This document shows, one piece after another, positions 22,900 through 33,871 of a stretch of DNA of 64,000 nucleotides; the first letter of the stretch is position 1, and each line of letters opens with the position of its first letter. The DNA is taken from the NCBI GenBank assembly GCA_011319805.1, contig SJRY01000077.1, forward strand, positions 186,001 through 250,000, written 5' to 3'. A program made the position numbers and the translations under genes. The notes under the pieces are model-generated. The model searched no databases, had not been told where the DNA came from, and saw only the letters and a list, made by a program, of their open reading frames with translations. Source of the stretch: Macrocybe gigantea. Lineage: Eukaryota > Basidiomycota > Agaricomycetes > Agaricales > Callistosporiaceae.

Positions 22900-23530
22900 T
22901 CAAATGTTACCAACCCAGACTTGATTAGTATTACCGTCCGTGCACTGCCAGATTTGAACAGGATTCGAGTTAGTCAAGACTCCGTTGGTCAAGTCGAGAC
23001 ATAGTCCTAAGCATGAAAATGAGCTTCCGCAGTTTTCATTGCGCAAGCAAGGCAAACATACCCTGTCCAGTGAGAGCGATTCTGTTGTCGGCGGTATAGA
23101 ACCATGCTTGAGCTGGAAGGTTATCGAAGCATTCCCAAATCTTCATCTGGACACCACTTTGTGGAGCTAGAGGAAATATTGAACGACTACATAGGCGAGG
23201 CGTGAAGACATTCAACGTACTAGTGCCAGCATCCAAGCAGAAGTTTTGACCCGCGACTTGGACTTTGGTATCATTGCGGTTGATAATCCATTGTTGTGCC
23301 TCACTGCCGTTGCAATCGAAGCTAGGTAATAAAATACGCATGAGTTCAACTGGACTCATGAAAACGATCCAAACTTACATTTGGACCGGCGTTCCATTCG
23401 CGAAGACCGCTCCACGTACGTCGAGACACTTCGCGTTGCTTGCGCCCGGATGAATTGTAACATTAGCAGCGAGAGTGCATAATGCCGACGACGTCGCGAG
23501 GATGAAGGCGAAAAGAGCTTTAACTTGCAT
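22900..23530 (-). CDS. Secreted ricin-B lectin without thaumatin module (copy 4)
   Basis: The start at 23530 gives signal peptide MQVKALFAFILATSSALCTL, then VTIHPGASNAKCLDVRGAVF. Repeat 2 (NFCLDAGTS, VQMKIWECFDNLPAQAWFYT) and repeat 3 (LCLDLTNGVLTNSNPVQIWQ, NQVWVGNI-stop) follow, with introns as in copy 3. The stop is at 22900-22902. Copies 3 and 4 are closest to each other. Their 5' flanks are also alike (TATA box, then a GGCCGAGAAATC motif near 21600 and 23700), so the duplicated unit included the promoter. In repeat 1, GAQQW of the others is EAQQW. Confidence 0.85.
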
Positions 23531-26340
23531 GTTTAAAGGATGTTGCGATCTCCCTGACTTTATGAGAGGTAGAAAGCATGGCTTTTATACTGACCAAAAG
23601 CATTTTAAAAATAAATCTCGCGGCTTGAACGGATGACCAAGGGGTAAAGTTGTTGCTCGGATTAGAAACACGGTGGGTAGTTCAAAGGCTCGAAGGGCCG
23701 AGAAATCGCGGTGAAGAGAAGCACATCAGGCCCCAAAGATACAAATCGCGGCGAGTGATGACCTATGTTGAGAACAGCTAAGAACGGGGATGATCACGTG
23801 CTCTTCTGTGGGTCTTTGGGCTTTGCGCGAGTCCGTTGTCGAGGATTAGGACTGCGAAGGTTGCGTTGATCAGCATGAACGGATTTCTCATAACGAGTAG
23901 CGTCGTTTTCTGATTTGCTGGCGTGCTGTCTTGCCAAACGAGTGTCCAGTGCCATGTGCGCCTATCGGCCGAGACGGCCCGAACCCGCGGTATGTTAGGT
24001 AACTGACTTCTGACAAAACTTCCCTTGCTTCGGAGAGAGCCCAGAGGGTTCATAGAGCGCTGATTTCGTGTCTCCGGGACATCACGGGATGTTCTAGATC
24101 CTCAGGAAAACATATCGTCTTCTGTCAGATGACTATGTTTTCTAGACTCGTTCGGCTATGCGCGTTTTAGACGGGAGGACCGAAGGACCAACCTTCAGCT
24201 TGTTGAAGCGGAAAAGCACCAAGACCGCACGACCATGGTCTCGACCACAGAGAGTCATGGTGAAGCGAACAGGGCGTCCGTACTTCACCCCACGCTAGCA
24301 ACCAGAAATCCAGAAGAACTATGGGAGGAAGTCCACCGTAAATTGTGATTCGGCTATTTCATTTCGTTGCCTCAACCGAACAAACGGGCGTTATTTGCTG
24401 AATGGTGGTCGGGCCTTGCGCGGGGAAGACCGCTCATTTTCGAGGCCTTCGAATCGACAATGGGAAGCGGCAGGCGTGTCGTGCGCGCCATTTTTGGTCA
24501 AATTGCTGGGGGTTCTTCGGTTGTCTTTCTCTTCGGTCCTCTAAGCGTCCTTCGATTTTGACCACGATATGATCATGCGATTGATTGGCAGAGGTCAGCT
24601 GAAGATCAGGCATCGGCAACCCTGTGCGGGATGAAAGCGGTTGCGAGTCATATATCTTTATCCGTGAGGTGATTTGCTCGAATGCATAATGTGTGAAGGT
24701 CTCGTTCATAGGTCGATATCACCTCGCCAGCGATGATTTGCGGCAGCAACGTCAACATGCAAAAAGGTAACCTAACAACGATATGATGATTTTCAACAAA
24801 AAGAGAGCAGAAATGACTTTCACAGACCTCAGTCAACGTATCAAACAGAATGACCATTAGAAGGCTGACATCGCGGGACGACGACCAGTAAGCCACGTAA
24901 GGGCTGATCTTCTTCAGTCGTACAGTACTCGGAACCGCGAGGAACCCACGTCGTCGTCGAGGCAAACTAGATGAAAGGAAAAAGGAAGACATGGCATGAA
25001 ATAGTCGAAGCACATTCAGTGCCGTTAATGCACATAACCAAAAAGCTTCGCGAACCGCAAAGTTGCTGTAACGAAAAGAGGCCGAATCGAATTATTAACC
25101 CCTGCTGCTCGCTTTTCGGTTCAGATCTGCGCATCAGTCGAGTCCATTGGCTGCAGAACGACAGGAATTTTGTATAGATGATGAAGTGTTGAAATGCAGG
25201 GATTTTCTCGGCATCTGAGACTGTAGTGTACGTTACATGCTTTATTGTGAGCAGAAGGAGATGCGACAGGAGCTGGGATCAGAGCCAAAGCAAGCATCGG
25301 CGAGCTGAGCCTACATCGGTGATTTGGGTGTAGCTCACTTGAAGCTGTGGAAGACAGAGAAGAACAGCAGCATTTGCCCACAGCAAGTCTCAACAGCATC
25401 ACAGAGCAATGTTTGAGGATCTACAATGGTCAATCTATACAGCATGCCTTCAAGTAGGAGAACGTTTAGGCCAAGGAGCGCGTCGGAGCCAGGACCATAC
25501 GTGGCATGGCAACGTGAGGTGGAAAGTGAAACAGCCGAAAGAGGCAACCTGGAACAAGTCTTGCTCCCCGTTGTCAAGTTGTCTGTTCCGGTTGTCTTTC
25601 GCCTGCTCGATTTGTTTTCCGCTCCAACGAGGAACGACCTTTGTCTCTCCATAGCGTCAACATGTTGTTTGCTCCAAGGCGCAGCAGGATCAGCGCAAAG
25701 GCAGCGAGGTCTCATGAAACGACATATAACAGCCTGCCATGACAGGATTTTGTTTGTCTTGGTCAAATCGCCATAGCATTCACTCCGTCCAATCTCCTCT
25801 CCTGCCGTCATTTTTAATTCAGACCGGATTATAATTACCTTGAAGGACCCTTGGGACGTTGCTTATCTCATATCCACCCTTGGTCGCTCGCGCTGTCAAA
25901 TTCGTGCGGGATTTCGTCAACAGCTTATTACAGGCTTTTTGGTTAATTTCCCATCCTTACTCTTCCAGTTTCGTTCATCGTCGAAGGCTCCAGTGAGGTT
26001 TCGGGACCTTTATAACGCCCAAAGAAACTGGCACGAGCGTTTCGCATCTTGCACCTGTACTCCCACCGTCCACATTGTCGCAGCTGACGTCCTGCTGACT
26101 GGCCCCGCGGCCGCTTAGACCCACGCGCTACCCTTCCCTGTGCTCCCGAACAAGTCGTGAGGTGTCAATCAGGGAAAAAAGGCCACGAACGCACCGATAG
26201 TGGCGGACCTGTTCGTAACCCGGTCAATAAATTCTTCGCCCTTCCAATCCTCCTCGATCAAACAGTCCAGTCTTTTCCGCAGCTTATCATTTTCTCAACT
26301 CTGATATACGAAAGAGCACAACGAAAGAACGGACATAGCA
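23531..26340. other. 2.8-kb intergenic, no supported gene
   Basis: The first part duplicates the copy 3 upstream region. Open frames at 24648-25013 and 25335-25811 (minus) and 25426-25776 (plus) show no recognisable domain and their splice models break frame. The last 250 bp are the 5' region of the next gene. Confidence 0.35.
23582..23589 (-). promoter_or_regulatory. TATA box, lectin copy 4
   Basis: TATAAAAG on the minus strand, 52 bp upstream of the ATG at 23530. Confidence 0.5.
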
Positions 26341-28566
26341 ATGGCTGCACTACCGGCACCACCTACGATCAACAATCTGGACCCAACCGAGCGCTCTCAT
26401 CTCGTGCGATCGCACCGCAAACTCGAGGCTCTGCTAGGTACAATGCCGTATGTCCTAGACCCCGTCGAGCAGGAAGCGAGCCTATCGTTGGAATCCATCA
26501 CCTCTTCGTCGCAATCGGCTTTTGATCATGGCATCAATGACGATACAGCGTTGAGTCGCGCTCATGATGGCAGCGCAAAGCCGCGGGATGGCAAACCCAA
26601 ACTCGCCGCGCACGCTACCCATGGCCACTCATCGTCCATCTCCTCAATCACCTCCACATCGTCCTCATCCTCATCTGGCTCCGCTTCGCAATCGTCATCC
26701 TGTTCCTCCGCCGATGGCGACGAAGGCGACGAGGACATGCACACAACCTACATCGTCGTCAAGCGCTACCTCTCCTCGTCGGTCTCGCTCACCCCTGTGC
26801 CCGAGACGCTCGAGCATGCCGCACCTCTGACCGTGCCGCGCGAGACGTCGGCATCCGTGGTAGCCAAACATGCAAACCGCTCGACGTTCGAGGTTTTGCC
26901 CGACGCGACGATCGTGAAACGCCAGCAGAGCTTTCGCCCGTCGCCTGCTGCCGTAGCCGGCCTCGCGCGTCCGCTCCTACTCCGCGTGCGCACACAGCAA
27001 GCCTCCACTTCGTCATCATCCCAGCCCTCCAACAGCGCCTCAAACCAGCGATCGCACACTCTGCCCAACGCACCGCCGCCACCCTTGCCTACCGAACCAG
27101 CGCAGGCGCTGTCGTCAGCATCGGTGATGCACCTCAAAACTCCGCCCATAACGCCTCTCACGGCATCTTTCGACACGCCATCGCCGATACGCTCGCAGTT
27201 CCATCAGGAAGTACATGAGGCGCATCTCCGCCGGAAAAAGCTCGCCAAGCTCACGCGGACGCTGGGCGAGAACGTTCCACCCGAGCTCGTCTTCCCCAAG
27301 GGCGAATCTGCCAAGTCGAAAGGCAAGGCGGGTGCACCCGATGCGCCATTGCCTGATCAGTCGCCGCAGGACGGCGACGCGTCGATGATCTCGTATAAGG
27401 GACGCACGATCAGGAAAAAGCGGCCATACGAGCTCCAAGGCCCGAGGTCTACGGCATCCACGCCCACTCCTTCATCGGCGCCGGCGTCGTCCTCCCAAGT
27501 GCCGATGTCAACACCCACTTACATTCCGACACCGCCTCTGTCGTCTTCCAGTTTGTTCAAGCAGATTCTTATCCCGCCTGCGCCTACTGTTCCGGCTCCG
27601 CTGCCTCCGCCACGGCGATCCGAGCCTGCGACGTCCTCGCCGTTGAAGCGTGTTGAGGAGGAGGAGCCGATACTTGCTGAGAAATCAAGCGAAGCACAGC
27701 CGTCTTCGTCGTCGCCGACTGTCCTTCCTCCCACGACATCGTTTGCGCCGCGCCGGAAGCACAGGCCGAAGAGCCTCAGCTTGGATGGAAGTGGAGGTAT
27801 GACTGTTAAACTGTCGACATTGCTCGCGACGCAGGAGGAGCAAGGTAGAGATGTGGCGGAGGAAAAGAGGGAAGAGGAAGATGATCCGAAGACAGCGAGA
27901 CCGATTGATGTGTCTACGTTGGAGATGCAGAGCAGGGATGGGGAACGGAAGCGGCAGAGCCAGGGGCGTGATGGGGAACAGCCCGCTGACCATCGTCACC
28001 GCCAGCGGGAGCACGAACGTGCACATGGTGAGACTCACGAGCATCATCACCGCCACCATCGACATCACCACGACCGACGTCACAAGGACGCGCTCGAGCT
28101 CGATCCAAATGATGCCCTGATGAGCTGGAAGGGCGTGCAGCCGTCGAAGCAGCGTTCGAACGAGCGAAAAGAAAGTAAGCACAAGGAACCGACTTCTCCG
28201 CGACGCCACCGCCAGACGCACTCTTCCCCTTCCTGTCTCGAGCTCGACTTTCCGCCGCAGTCCCTTGTCGCGCCGTCTTCTCACGACGAGCATGAGGCAC
28301 GCGCCTCGCCGTTGCTCAAAAAGTCGAGCAGTCTGCGGCGCAAGCTCTCACTAGGGTCTTATGGAGCACCTCGTGCATCGTCCCGCGCCTCCGGCAGCGG
28401 CGGCTCGAAGGAGTCGAAGGCGTCATCAAAGCCTAGGAGGAAGATGCTAGACCACAAGGGGCTGGACTGGGGCAGGAGAAAGGAGAGGGAATGGAGTGGG
28501 GAGTGGAATGTGAGGGACATGCGGGAAGTCGTGAAGAGCTTGCGGGAGCTGAAGGCGGATGTGTGA
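26341..28566 (+). CDS. Large disordered protein of unknown function (P1)
   Basis: Uninterrupted 741-codon frame. I do not recognise a named domain, but the paralogue at 31569 conserves four blocks in order: LDPTERSHLVRSHRKLEALL (residues 13-32) followed by GTMPYVLD; RRKKLAKLTRTLGENVPPEL (about 297-316); RRKHRPKSLSLDGS (about 473-486); and the C-terminus LDWGRRKEREWSGEWNVRDM with REVVKSLRELKADV. Between them the protein is Ser/Pro/Thr-rich with acidic, basic and His-rich runs (HEHHHRHHRHHHDRRH). Conserved blocks in a disordered chain suggest short interaction motifs. GC content is higher than its surroundings, as is usual for long exons here. Confidence 0.85.
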   Translation: MAALPAPPTINNLDPTERSHLVRSHRKLEALLGTMPYVLDPVEQEASLSLESITSSSQSAFDHGINDDTALSRAHDGSAKPRDGKPKLAAHATHGHSSSISSITSTSSSSSSGSASQSSSCSSADGDEGDEDMHTTYIVVKRYLSSSVSLTPVPETLEHAAPLTVPRETSASVVAKHANRSTFEVLPDATIVKRQQSFRPSPAAVAGLARPLLLRVRTQQASTSSSSQPSNSASNQRSHTLPNAPPPPLPTEPAQALSSASVMHLKTPPITPLTASFDTPSPIRSQFHQEVHEAHLRRKKLAKLTRTLGENVPPELVFPKGESAKSKGKAGAPDAPLPDQSPQDGDASMISYKGRTIRKKRPYELQGPRSTASTPTPSSAPASSSQVPMSTPTYIPTPPLSSSSLFKQILIPPAPTVPAPLPPPRRSEPATSSPLKRVEEEEPILAEKSSEAQPSSSSPTVLPPTTSFAPRRKHRPKSLSLDGSGGMTVKLSTLLATQEEQGRDVAEEKREEEDDPKTARPIDVSTLEMQSRDGERKRQSQGRDGEQPADHRHRQREHERAHGETHEHHHRHHRHHHDRRHKDALELDPNDALMSWKGVQPSKQRSNERKESKHKEPTSPRRHRQTHSSPSCLELDFPPQSLVAPSSHDEHEARASPLLKKSSSLRRKLSLGSYGAPRASSRASGSGGSKESKASSKPRRKMLDHKGLDWGRRKEREWSGEWNVRDMREVVKSLRELKADV

Positions 28567-29099
28567 GTCGCGAGTGCATCGCTTGGGGCCTTTTGATCGT
28601 TCTTTTTCTTGGTTTCATTTTGACTGCTGTGTGGTCGTTCATTATTTGTTCATTGTCGCCATCTGCTCACATTCATTCATTGATTCATTATCTTTTTTGC
28701 AAAACTGTAGCTTGGATACAAACGTCTTTCTTTTCGACTGGTCTCACCTGTCTTTTCGAACCTCTTGTTGCAATAGCATGCATCTCCATTGTGCCAATGA
28801 CGAGCGGTGCGACGAGAAACCAATGTCAAACCAGCATCAGTGAATGAGTGCAAAATCGGATCACACTAAAACAACGAGCCTTGTTTGTGTGGATGTCAAA
28901 TAGATCGGCTACCCAGAAACCTTCAAAGAAGTATATTATTGAGTTCGAGTGAAGTTATAATGAAATTCGCCGATGTAACGCTTTTATAACGCTTTTTTCG
29001 GGTCATGTGACGTTGGGGGAGGGGGAAGAGAGAAAGCATCTACCCCTAACGTAGTCAGAAATAAATACTCGCCACTTTGTCAAGCATCGTCCCAGCCTT
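28567..29099. other. Intergenic between P1 and the inverted duplication
   Basis: No gene seen. The left arm of the duplication starts near 29100. Confidence 0.4.
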
Positions 29100-29106
29100 A
29101 CTTGAA

Positions 29107-30398
29107 ATGGCCTCGGCGCCTCAACCTCTACCATCTACACTGCCAGATCACCTGTTGTCCCCTCCTAATGGTCATCATTACAAGAGCTCCTACGATATTT
29201 GTATACGTCTCGAAAGCAAGTTACAATCCGAGCTCGCTACTAAAAAGTTGAAGAAAGATATCGAGTCGCTTAAGCTACAGCTTATATACTGTCGCATCCT
29301 CGGACTTCTCCTGCACCATGCCCCAACCGAGCAGGCGCGTTGCCAGGTGCATGAGGAGATTGTATCATGCGGCGGTGAAGACGCGAAGCTGCTTCAACTT
29401 GGGCAGATGTATAACGACCATTTTATTCGAGTGTGTATGTGTACTATATTAAGATCCGTGTATATTTTCAGCTAACCCGTCTCCCACTAAGTTCGATTGA
29501 ACAAAGGACGGACACCTGCTCCTTCATCTCATCCATCTCGTCCCTCCTTTGACAAGGCGGTTGATGAAGTTGAATGGTTAATGAAGCATGCACCTCAAAC
29601 TCATAGCAACGGTAAAACACTTGTTTGTAGACTCAACTTAATTTGTTCTTCATTCCTCATTACTCAACCTGAAGGCTTTGTTCCGCGATGGATACCGATG
29701 CATCATATCCGGCCGTTATGATGCTACGAGCGTAGCAAACAACAAAGTGGTTCCGACAGCCACAGACGCCTCCTATTCAATGACCCAGTTGGCCCATATC
29801 ATTCCAGAATCAACTAACACCGATCTTGACCTTGTTGATAAGGTGTGTACTATTATACTTTATGTAGTCGTTCGTTGAACTGTCTAGGCTGGGTACGTTG
29901 CCACTGTCTGGACTATTTTCAAGAATTTCGGTTATCCAAACATCTTGAATGAGTTAAACGGTAACGCCGTACATCGCTTGGAAAATGTCTTCACATGTGG
30001 ATCCGACATGCGTACATTTTTTGACGCTTTGCGAATTTGGTTGTCCCCAACGGTATGCTTTTACATTTCTGGTTGGCGGAGACAAACTGACGAAAACCTA
30101 GGAAATTCCTCATCGATATAAACTTGAAGCGATAATGCCAGGCTACACCACCGGTCTCGGGCCGTTTATAACCCTCAGCACGCCTGACTCGGAACGCTTT
30201 CCACCACCATCCCCTGACTATCTTGCCCTTCACGCCTCATGCGCAAGGATTGCTCATCTCTCAGGAGCGGGGGATTACATCGAAAAAATTTTGACAGATC
30301 TTGAAGAAATGGATGTTTTGGCAGAGGATGGGACGTCGGCGAACTTGCTCGAACATGCTCTCTATGCGACCAACAGAGTTGTTTCCTGTACGGTTTGA
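29107..30398 (+). CDS. HNH (HNH_2-type) nuclease-domain protein, copy 1
   Basis: Five exons (29107-29434, 29492-29622, 29675-29842, 29888-30052, 30102-30398) join in frame to 362 residues. The N-terminal half is helical (LESKLQSELATKKLKKDIES). The nuclease region has FRDGYRCIISGRYD (about residues 155-168), then TQLAHIIPESTN with the His expected of an HNH centre, and HRLENVFTCGSD further on. The C-terminus has FPPPSPDYLALHASCARIAH. Families of this kind are abundant in mushrooms; their biological substrate is unknown. It has an inverted, broken twin at 33872-35185. An in-frame ATG at 29077 exists, but the duplication with the twin begins near 29100. Confidence 0.85.
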
Positions 30399-30674
30399 AA
30401 GAATTGTGGAATTCAGCTTTGGTGCATTTCGGTTTTGATGTCGTGCCTTCGCAATGTCATCATTGTTTTCTTTGTATTTAGGAATCAGAAAATAAAAATA
30501 GAGATTTCATGCCGATCTATCGCTCCTGTAGAAGCTTTTACTTGGCCCGCTTTTGTCCTTGACCACTCGAGATTGGAACGTGTGGGATGAGCCGTACGGC
30601 CTGAGGCAGAGCGGATGCGTGGGTCACTTGCTTTTCCTAAAATTAAAGGAGAGCTAGGCGGGCGAGATCCAAGC

Positions 30675-30720
30675 TGGAGTGTCAGCGAACGTCGTCATGA
30701 TGTCCCTAAATCCCAAGGTG
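30675..30720 (+). pseudogene. DUF6533 exon relic (left arm)
   Basis: VSANVVMMSLNPK is the penultimate-exon signature of DUF6533 genes (VSVANIVMMTLSPK in copy B). It is isolated between HNH copy 1 and non-coding sequence and has an inverted twin at about 33820-33860. Confidence 0.7.
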
Positions 30721-30999
30721 CAACTGAACTTGACTGTGTTCTGCATCCCAGCTCAGCTTGTCCGCCATATCAGGCATGGGGTGTATGCTACTTATCTACG
30801 ATTAGAGATGTATTACAGTATATATAGGGCGATATGCAAGATATGTGGTCTATACATGCGGTGATTGGTGAACAGGGTCCGAGGATGCTACAACAAGATA
30901 GGAGAGGAGAGGGGACAGAGGAAAAAGAAAAAGAAAAAGAAAAGATACCAGACAGGCAATTTCACGCACTTGGTGCGCAGCGCCAGTCTGGGGGAGGGA

Positions 31000-31075
31000 G
31001 AGAGATGCGGGCGGAAGAGAGATGAGCGAGGACGCCTCGTCTGCGTGGCTATGGTCGAACGCAACGGCAGCAATA
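31000..31075 (-). pseudogene. Fragment of P2 middle region
   Basis: The minus strand encodes FDHSHADEASSLISLPPASL, close to the P2 block FDNSHADEATSPLSLPPPSL at about 32160-32220. It is a short inverted duplicate at the inner edge of the left arm. Confidence 0.7.
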
Positions 31076-31568
31076 AGCGGTGCAGCTTGTTTGGACATCT
31101 TTGTGGTTGGCCAAATCATTTTCCCGATCGGGCAGTTTCTCCGGACTATTGTTCCAGCCGGCTTCTGTGCATTGTTCATAAAGTGGACTAGATATAGACC
31201 ACACCAACTGCCTCCGGTGCGTCTCTACTGTCACCGCCCAGCCTTTGGCCACAAAACGACAGCTTACTCTGCATTCTCCCAGATTCTGTTATATATACTT
31301 TGCAGCCACGCCCTACTCTAGATCCCAAACCTAATCCTCTCTCTTCCTCTCTGTCAGACTCTCTTGCGCTGTGCGCAGTATTTGTCTCTCTCTCTTTTCT
31401 CCAGCACCGCCAAATATACACGCCTAGTCTCCTCGCCAGAGTCGCCCATATAGTTCTCGGCTTTCGAGTGGAACGATCCAGGCATTTCGCTTCACTCATT
31501 TTTCGTCGCTTCCGTTCCCTGCCCCTCTCGTGTTGCATTTCCTGTCTTTATTCACGTTCCAGTCAGAA
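31076..31568. other. Upstream region of P2
   Basis: No gene seen. Pyrimidine-rich sequence with a TATATATA near 31291. Confidence 0.35.
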
Positions 31569-33211
31569 ATGTCCCCGGTTTCGTCCCTCCAGCAGCCGCA
31601 GCGCTATGCCGGAGCTCCTTACTCTCCCGCTTTCAACCCGCCACCGCCCACGATTAACATTCTGGACCCTAAGCAACGTGCCCGCCTCCTGCGCTCTGCT
31701 CGCAAGCTCGAGGCTCTGCTTGGAACCACGCCGTATGTCGTCGACTCCACCGAGAGTGGGATGACTGGCGAGTCTCAACGCCTTCAGCAGCCCGCGCTGC
31801 ACCTCCCTTCGTCTTCGTCCATGACCCTCGTGAACCCTGACGAGAACAGGCCCAGGAAGCTCCGAGACTCGCCGTACTCCTCGTCGACATCGTCGCTTGC
31901 TTCATTTTGGGACGAAGAAGAGTACGCTTTGAGCGATGACCACTCTTTTGTTGTTGTCCAAGGCCCGTACGCGTCTACGACCTCGCTAGTCGCGACTGAT
32001 GCCGACATGTCGGACTACACGCACCCTGCATTTGACGTGATGGAACCGAGGACGCCCACTGCGCCGACGTCGACCTCGAGCCGCGGATCCAAGGCTACGT
32101 CGCCTCTCACTCGCACTCTATTCAGCTTTCGTTCTGTCCCTCAGTCCCCCACCGACGCGTTCGACAATAGCCACGCAGACGAGGCAACCTCGCCCCTCTC
32201 TCTTCCGCCCCCCTCTCTCTCCCTCCCTCAGAGCCCGGTCACGGAGACCGAGCAGGAGACCCTTCTTCGCAGGAAGAGGCTTGCGAAGCTTTCGAAAACG
32301 CTCGGAGAGGACATCCCGCCCGAGCTCGTGTTCCCCTCTAGGGGTGTGCCTAAACGGCCCAGCATCCCGTTCGAATTCGGCGGCGCTTCTTCGGCACGCA
32401 CCTCTAGCTCGGCGCCGGCCACCGTCGCGTCGTCCCCCATTGTCCGTGCAAAGTCACCGTCTCCATCGGGCTCACTCCCGTCGCGCAAGCCGATCCCGCT
32501 CATGCTCACGCCACCCTCGGTCGCGAAGGCCATTGAGACTTGGCCGTCGCCCATCGTTCCTTCTCCTTCATCCTCATTCGGCGCGCGCAGGAAGCACCGC
32601 CCTAGGAGCCTCAGCTTATCGTCCGCCGCAGCACTTGCTCATGGAGCCAAATCGGATTTGAAAGCGACCGAAGAGCTGAAAACGCCCACGCAGGCCTCTA
32701 CAGGAATGGATGCGAAGCTGGGGCATAGACACGTGTTGTCGACTCCGCATGCACATGCACACGCACATGCTGTCACGGCTCTGCCCCGCTGACGCCCCCT
32801 CCGTTCCATTCGCTTCACTCCCTCGTTCCCTCCGATCATTCCGCGTCTCCTCACGATGACAAGGCTGAGAGTCCAATTCGGTTTCGGTCCCGGTCTCCTT
32901 CGCCGTCCCCGTCGCACGAACACCATCACATGTCCCTCAACAGGCTCAGGCGCAAGGCCTCGATGAAGCGGCTGCAGCTCCTGGGTGCCGTTGCTCGTGA
33001 CGAGGACGCTGCAAGCCAGACCGCTGGCTCGAGCTCTAGCCGCAAAGCGCGCAGGAAGGAGAAGAGCCGGGAGCCCGGGAAGAAGAGGGCTTGTGAAGGC
33101 GCCTCGATGGACTGGGGCCGTCGCAAGGAAAAAGGATGGAGCGGCGAGTGGAACGTCATGGATATGGGCGAGGTCGTGCGCGGCTTGCGGGAGCTGCGCG
33201 TCGAGGTTTAG
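31569..33211 (+). CDS. Large disordered protein of unknown function (P2, paralogue of P1)
   Basis: The start at 31569 gives MSPVSSLQQPQRYAG and then the family block LDPKQRARLLRSARKLEALL, GTTPYVVD. Later blocks RRKRLAKLSKTLGEDIPPEL and RRKHRPRSLSLSSA are in the same frame. That frame stops at 32790-32792, just after an Ala-His run (HAHAHAHA). The conserved C-terminus (MDWGRRKEKGWSGEWNVMDM, stop 33209-33211) lies in another frame, which is already coding-like from about 32784 (PLTPPPFHSLHSLVP, RSRSPSPSPSHEHHH). Either a short intron or a -1/+2 shift near the CACATG repeat joins them; I see no good AG acceptor, so an indel is favoured. It sits alone in the loop between the inverted arms. Confidence 0.75.
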
Positions 33212-33694
33212 GCATGTCGTTCTTTTCCTTGGTATGTTCGTCTTCCGTCGCGGAGGATAGCGTTGTGCTGACTTTTGTGCTCGTTGCAGGTAACGTTGCT
33301 GCTTCATCCGCTCATTTTCAATCCCCTATTCAAAAAAAAAAAAAAGGACGTTTATGACCCGGTATCATTGTTAACTTGATCATGGACCTTAGCTCTGAAC
33401 CAGCAGTGGCGCTGCGCGCCGACTGCACGATATGATCTATCTCGTTTCTTTTTCTTCTATCCCCTCTCCTCTCTACTATCTTGTTGTAGCATCCTCGGAC
33501 CTTCACACCTACATTTGTTCACTAATCACCGCACGTATAGACCACACAAGCATTTTGCATATAACCCTATATATACTGTAATACATCTATAATCGTAGAT
33601 AAGTAGCGTACACCCCATGCCTGATATGTAACTTTAATGCCAATATGAATCATGGATTGTTTGATTCCAAAGTGTGCCCGTTGACGTCCATTGT

Positions 33695-33860
33695 TTGCTC
33701 CTCAAACTCTTCAATCACAGGAGTCGGATACGAGCATTGCGAGCATGGCAGAGAAGCCGAGCTAGGATGCAGAACCACGGGCCCGGTCGGATGAGCTCAC
33801 GTTGGGATTTAGGGACATCATGATGACGTTCGCCGACACTCCAGCCTGGATCCAGCCCGC
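33695..33860 (-). pseudogene. DUF6533 exon relics (right arm)
   Basis: Reading the minus strand, VSANVIMMSLNPN (about 33815-33855) is followed after an intron-like gap by LGFSAMLAMLVSDS (about 33725-33765). These are two consecutive DUF6533 exons, nearest to copy C (QLGFSAMLTMLVS). The upstream exons are replaced by the HNH copy, so the breakpoint of the duplication lies inside a former DUF6533 gene. Confidence 0.75.
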
Positions 33861-33871
33861 CTAGCTCTAGC

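Larger units (their letters stand above)
29100..30990. repeat. Left arm of a ~6-kb inverted duplication
   Basis: In reverse complement this arm matches 33390-35192 with scattered substitutions and a few deletions (about 165 and 50 bp missing on the right side near 33900 and 33865). From outside to inside it carries the HNH gene, a DUF6533 exon relic (30675-30720), a non-coding stretch containing ATCTACGATTA and GTCCGAGGATGCTACAACAA, and a pyrimidine-rich run. Just beyond, 31000-31075 (minus) encodes SHADEASSLISLPPASLSLP, a fragment of the middle of P2. Confidence 0.85.

Noticed and set aside
16321..23530. Ribosome-inactivating toxin (ricin-like) interpretation of the lectin genes
   Set aside because: Only the B-type lectin trefoil is present; there is no A-chain N-glycosidase domain in any copy.
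24648..25013. Minus-strand ORF with a hydrophobic stretch (SLLMVILFDTLTE, MLTLLPQIIAG), considered as a small two-exon membrane protein
   Set aside because: The only good intron (24772-24827) leaves exon 2 out of frame, and no family resemblance was found.
31022..31321. Plus-strand ORF of 99 codons in the left arm
   Set aside because: The opposite strand carries the recognisable P2 fragment; the plus-strand frame is its shadow.
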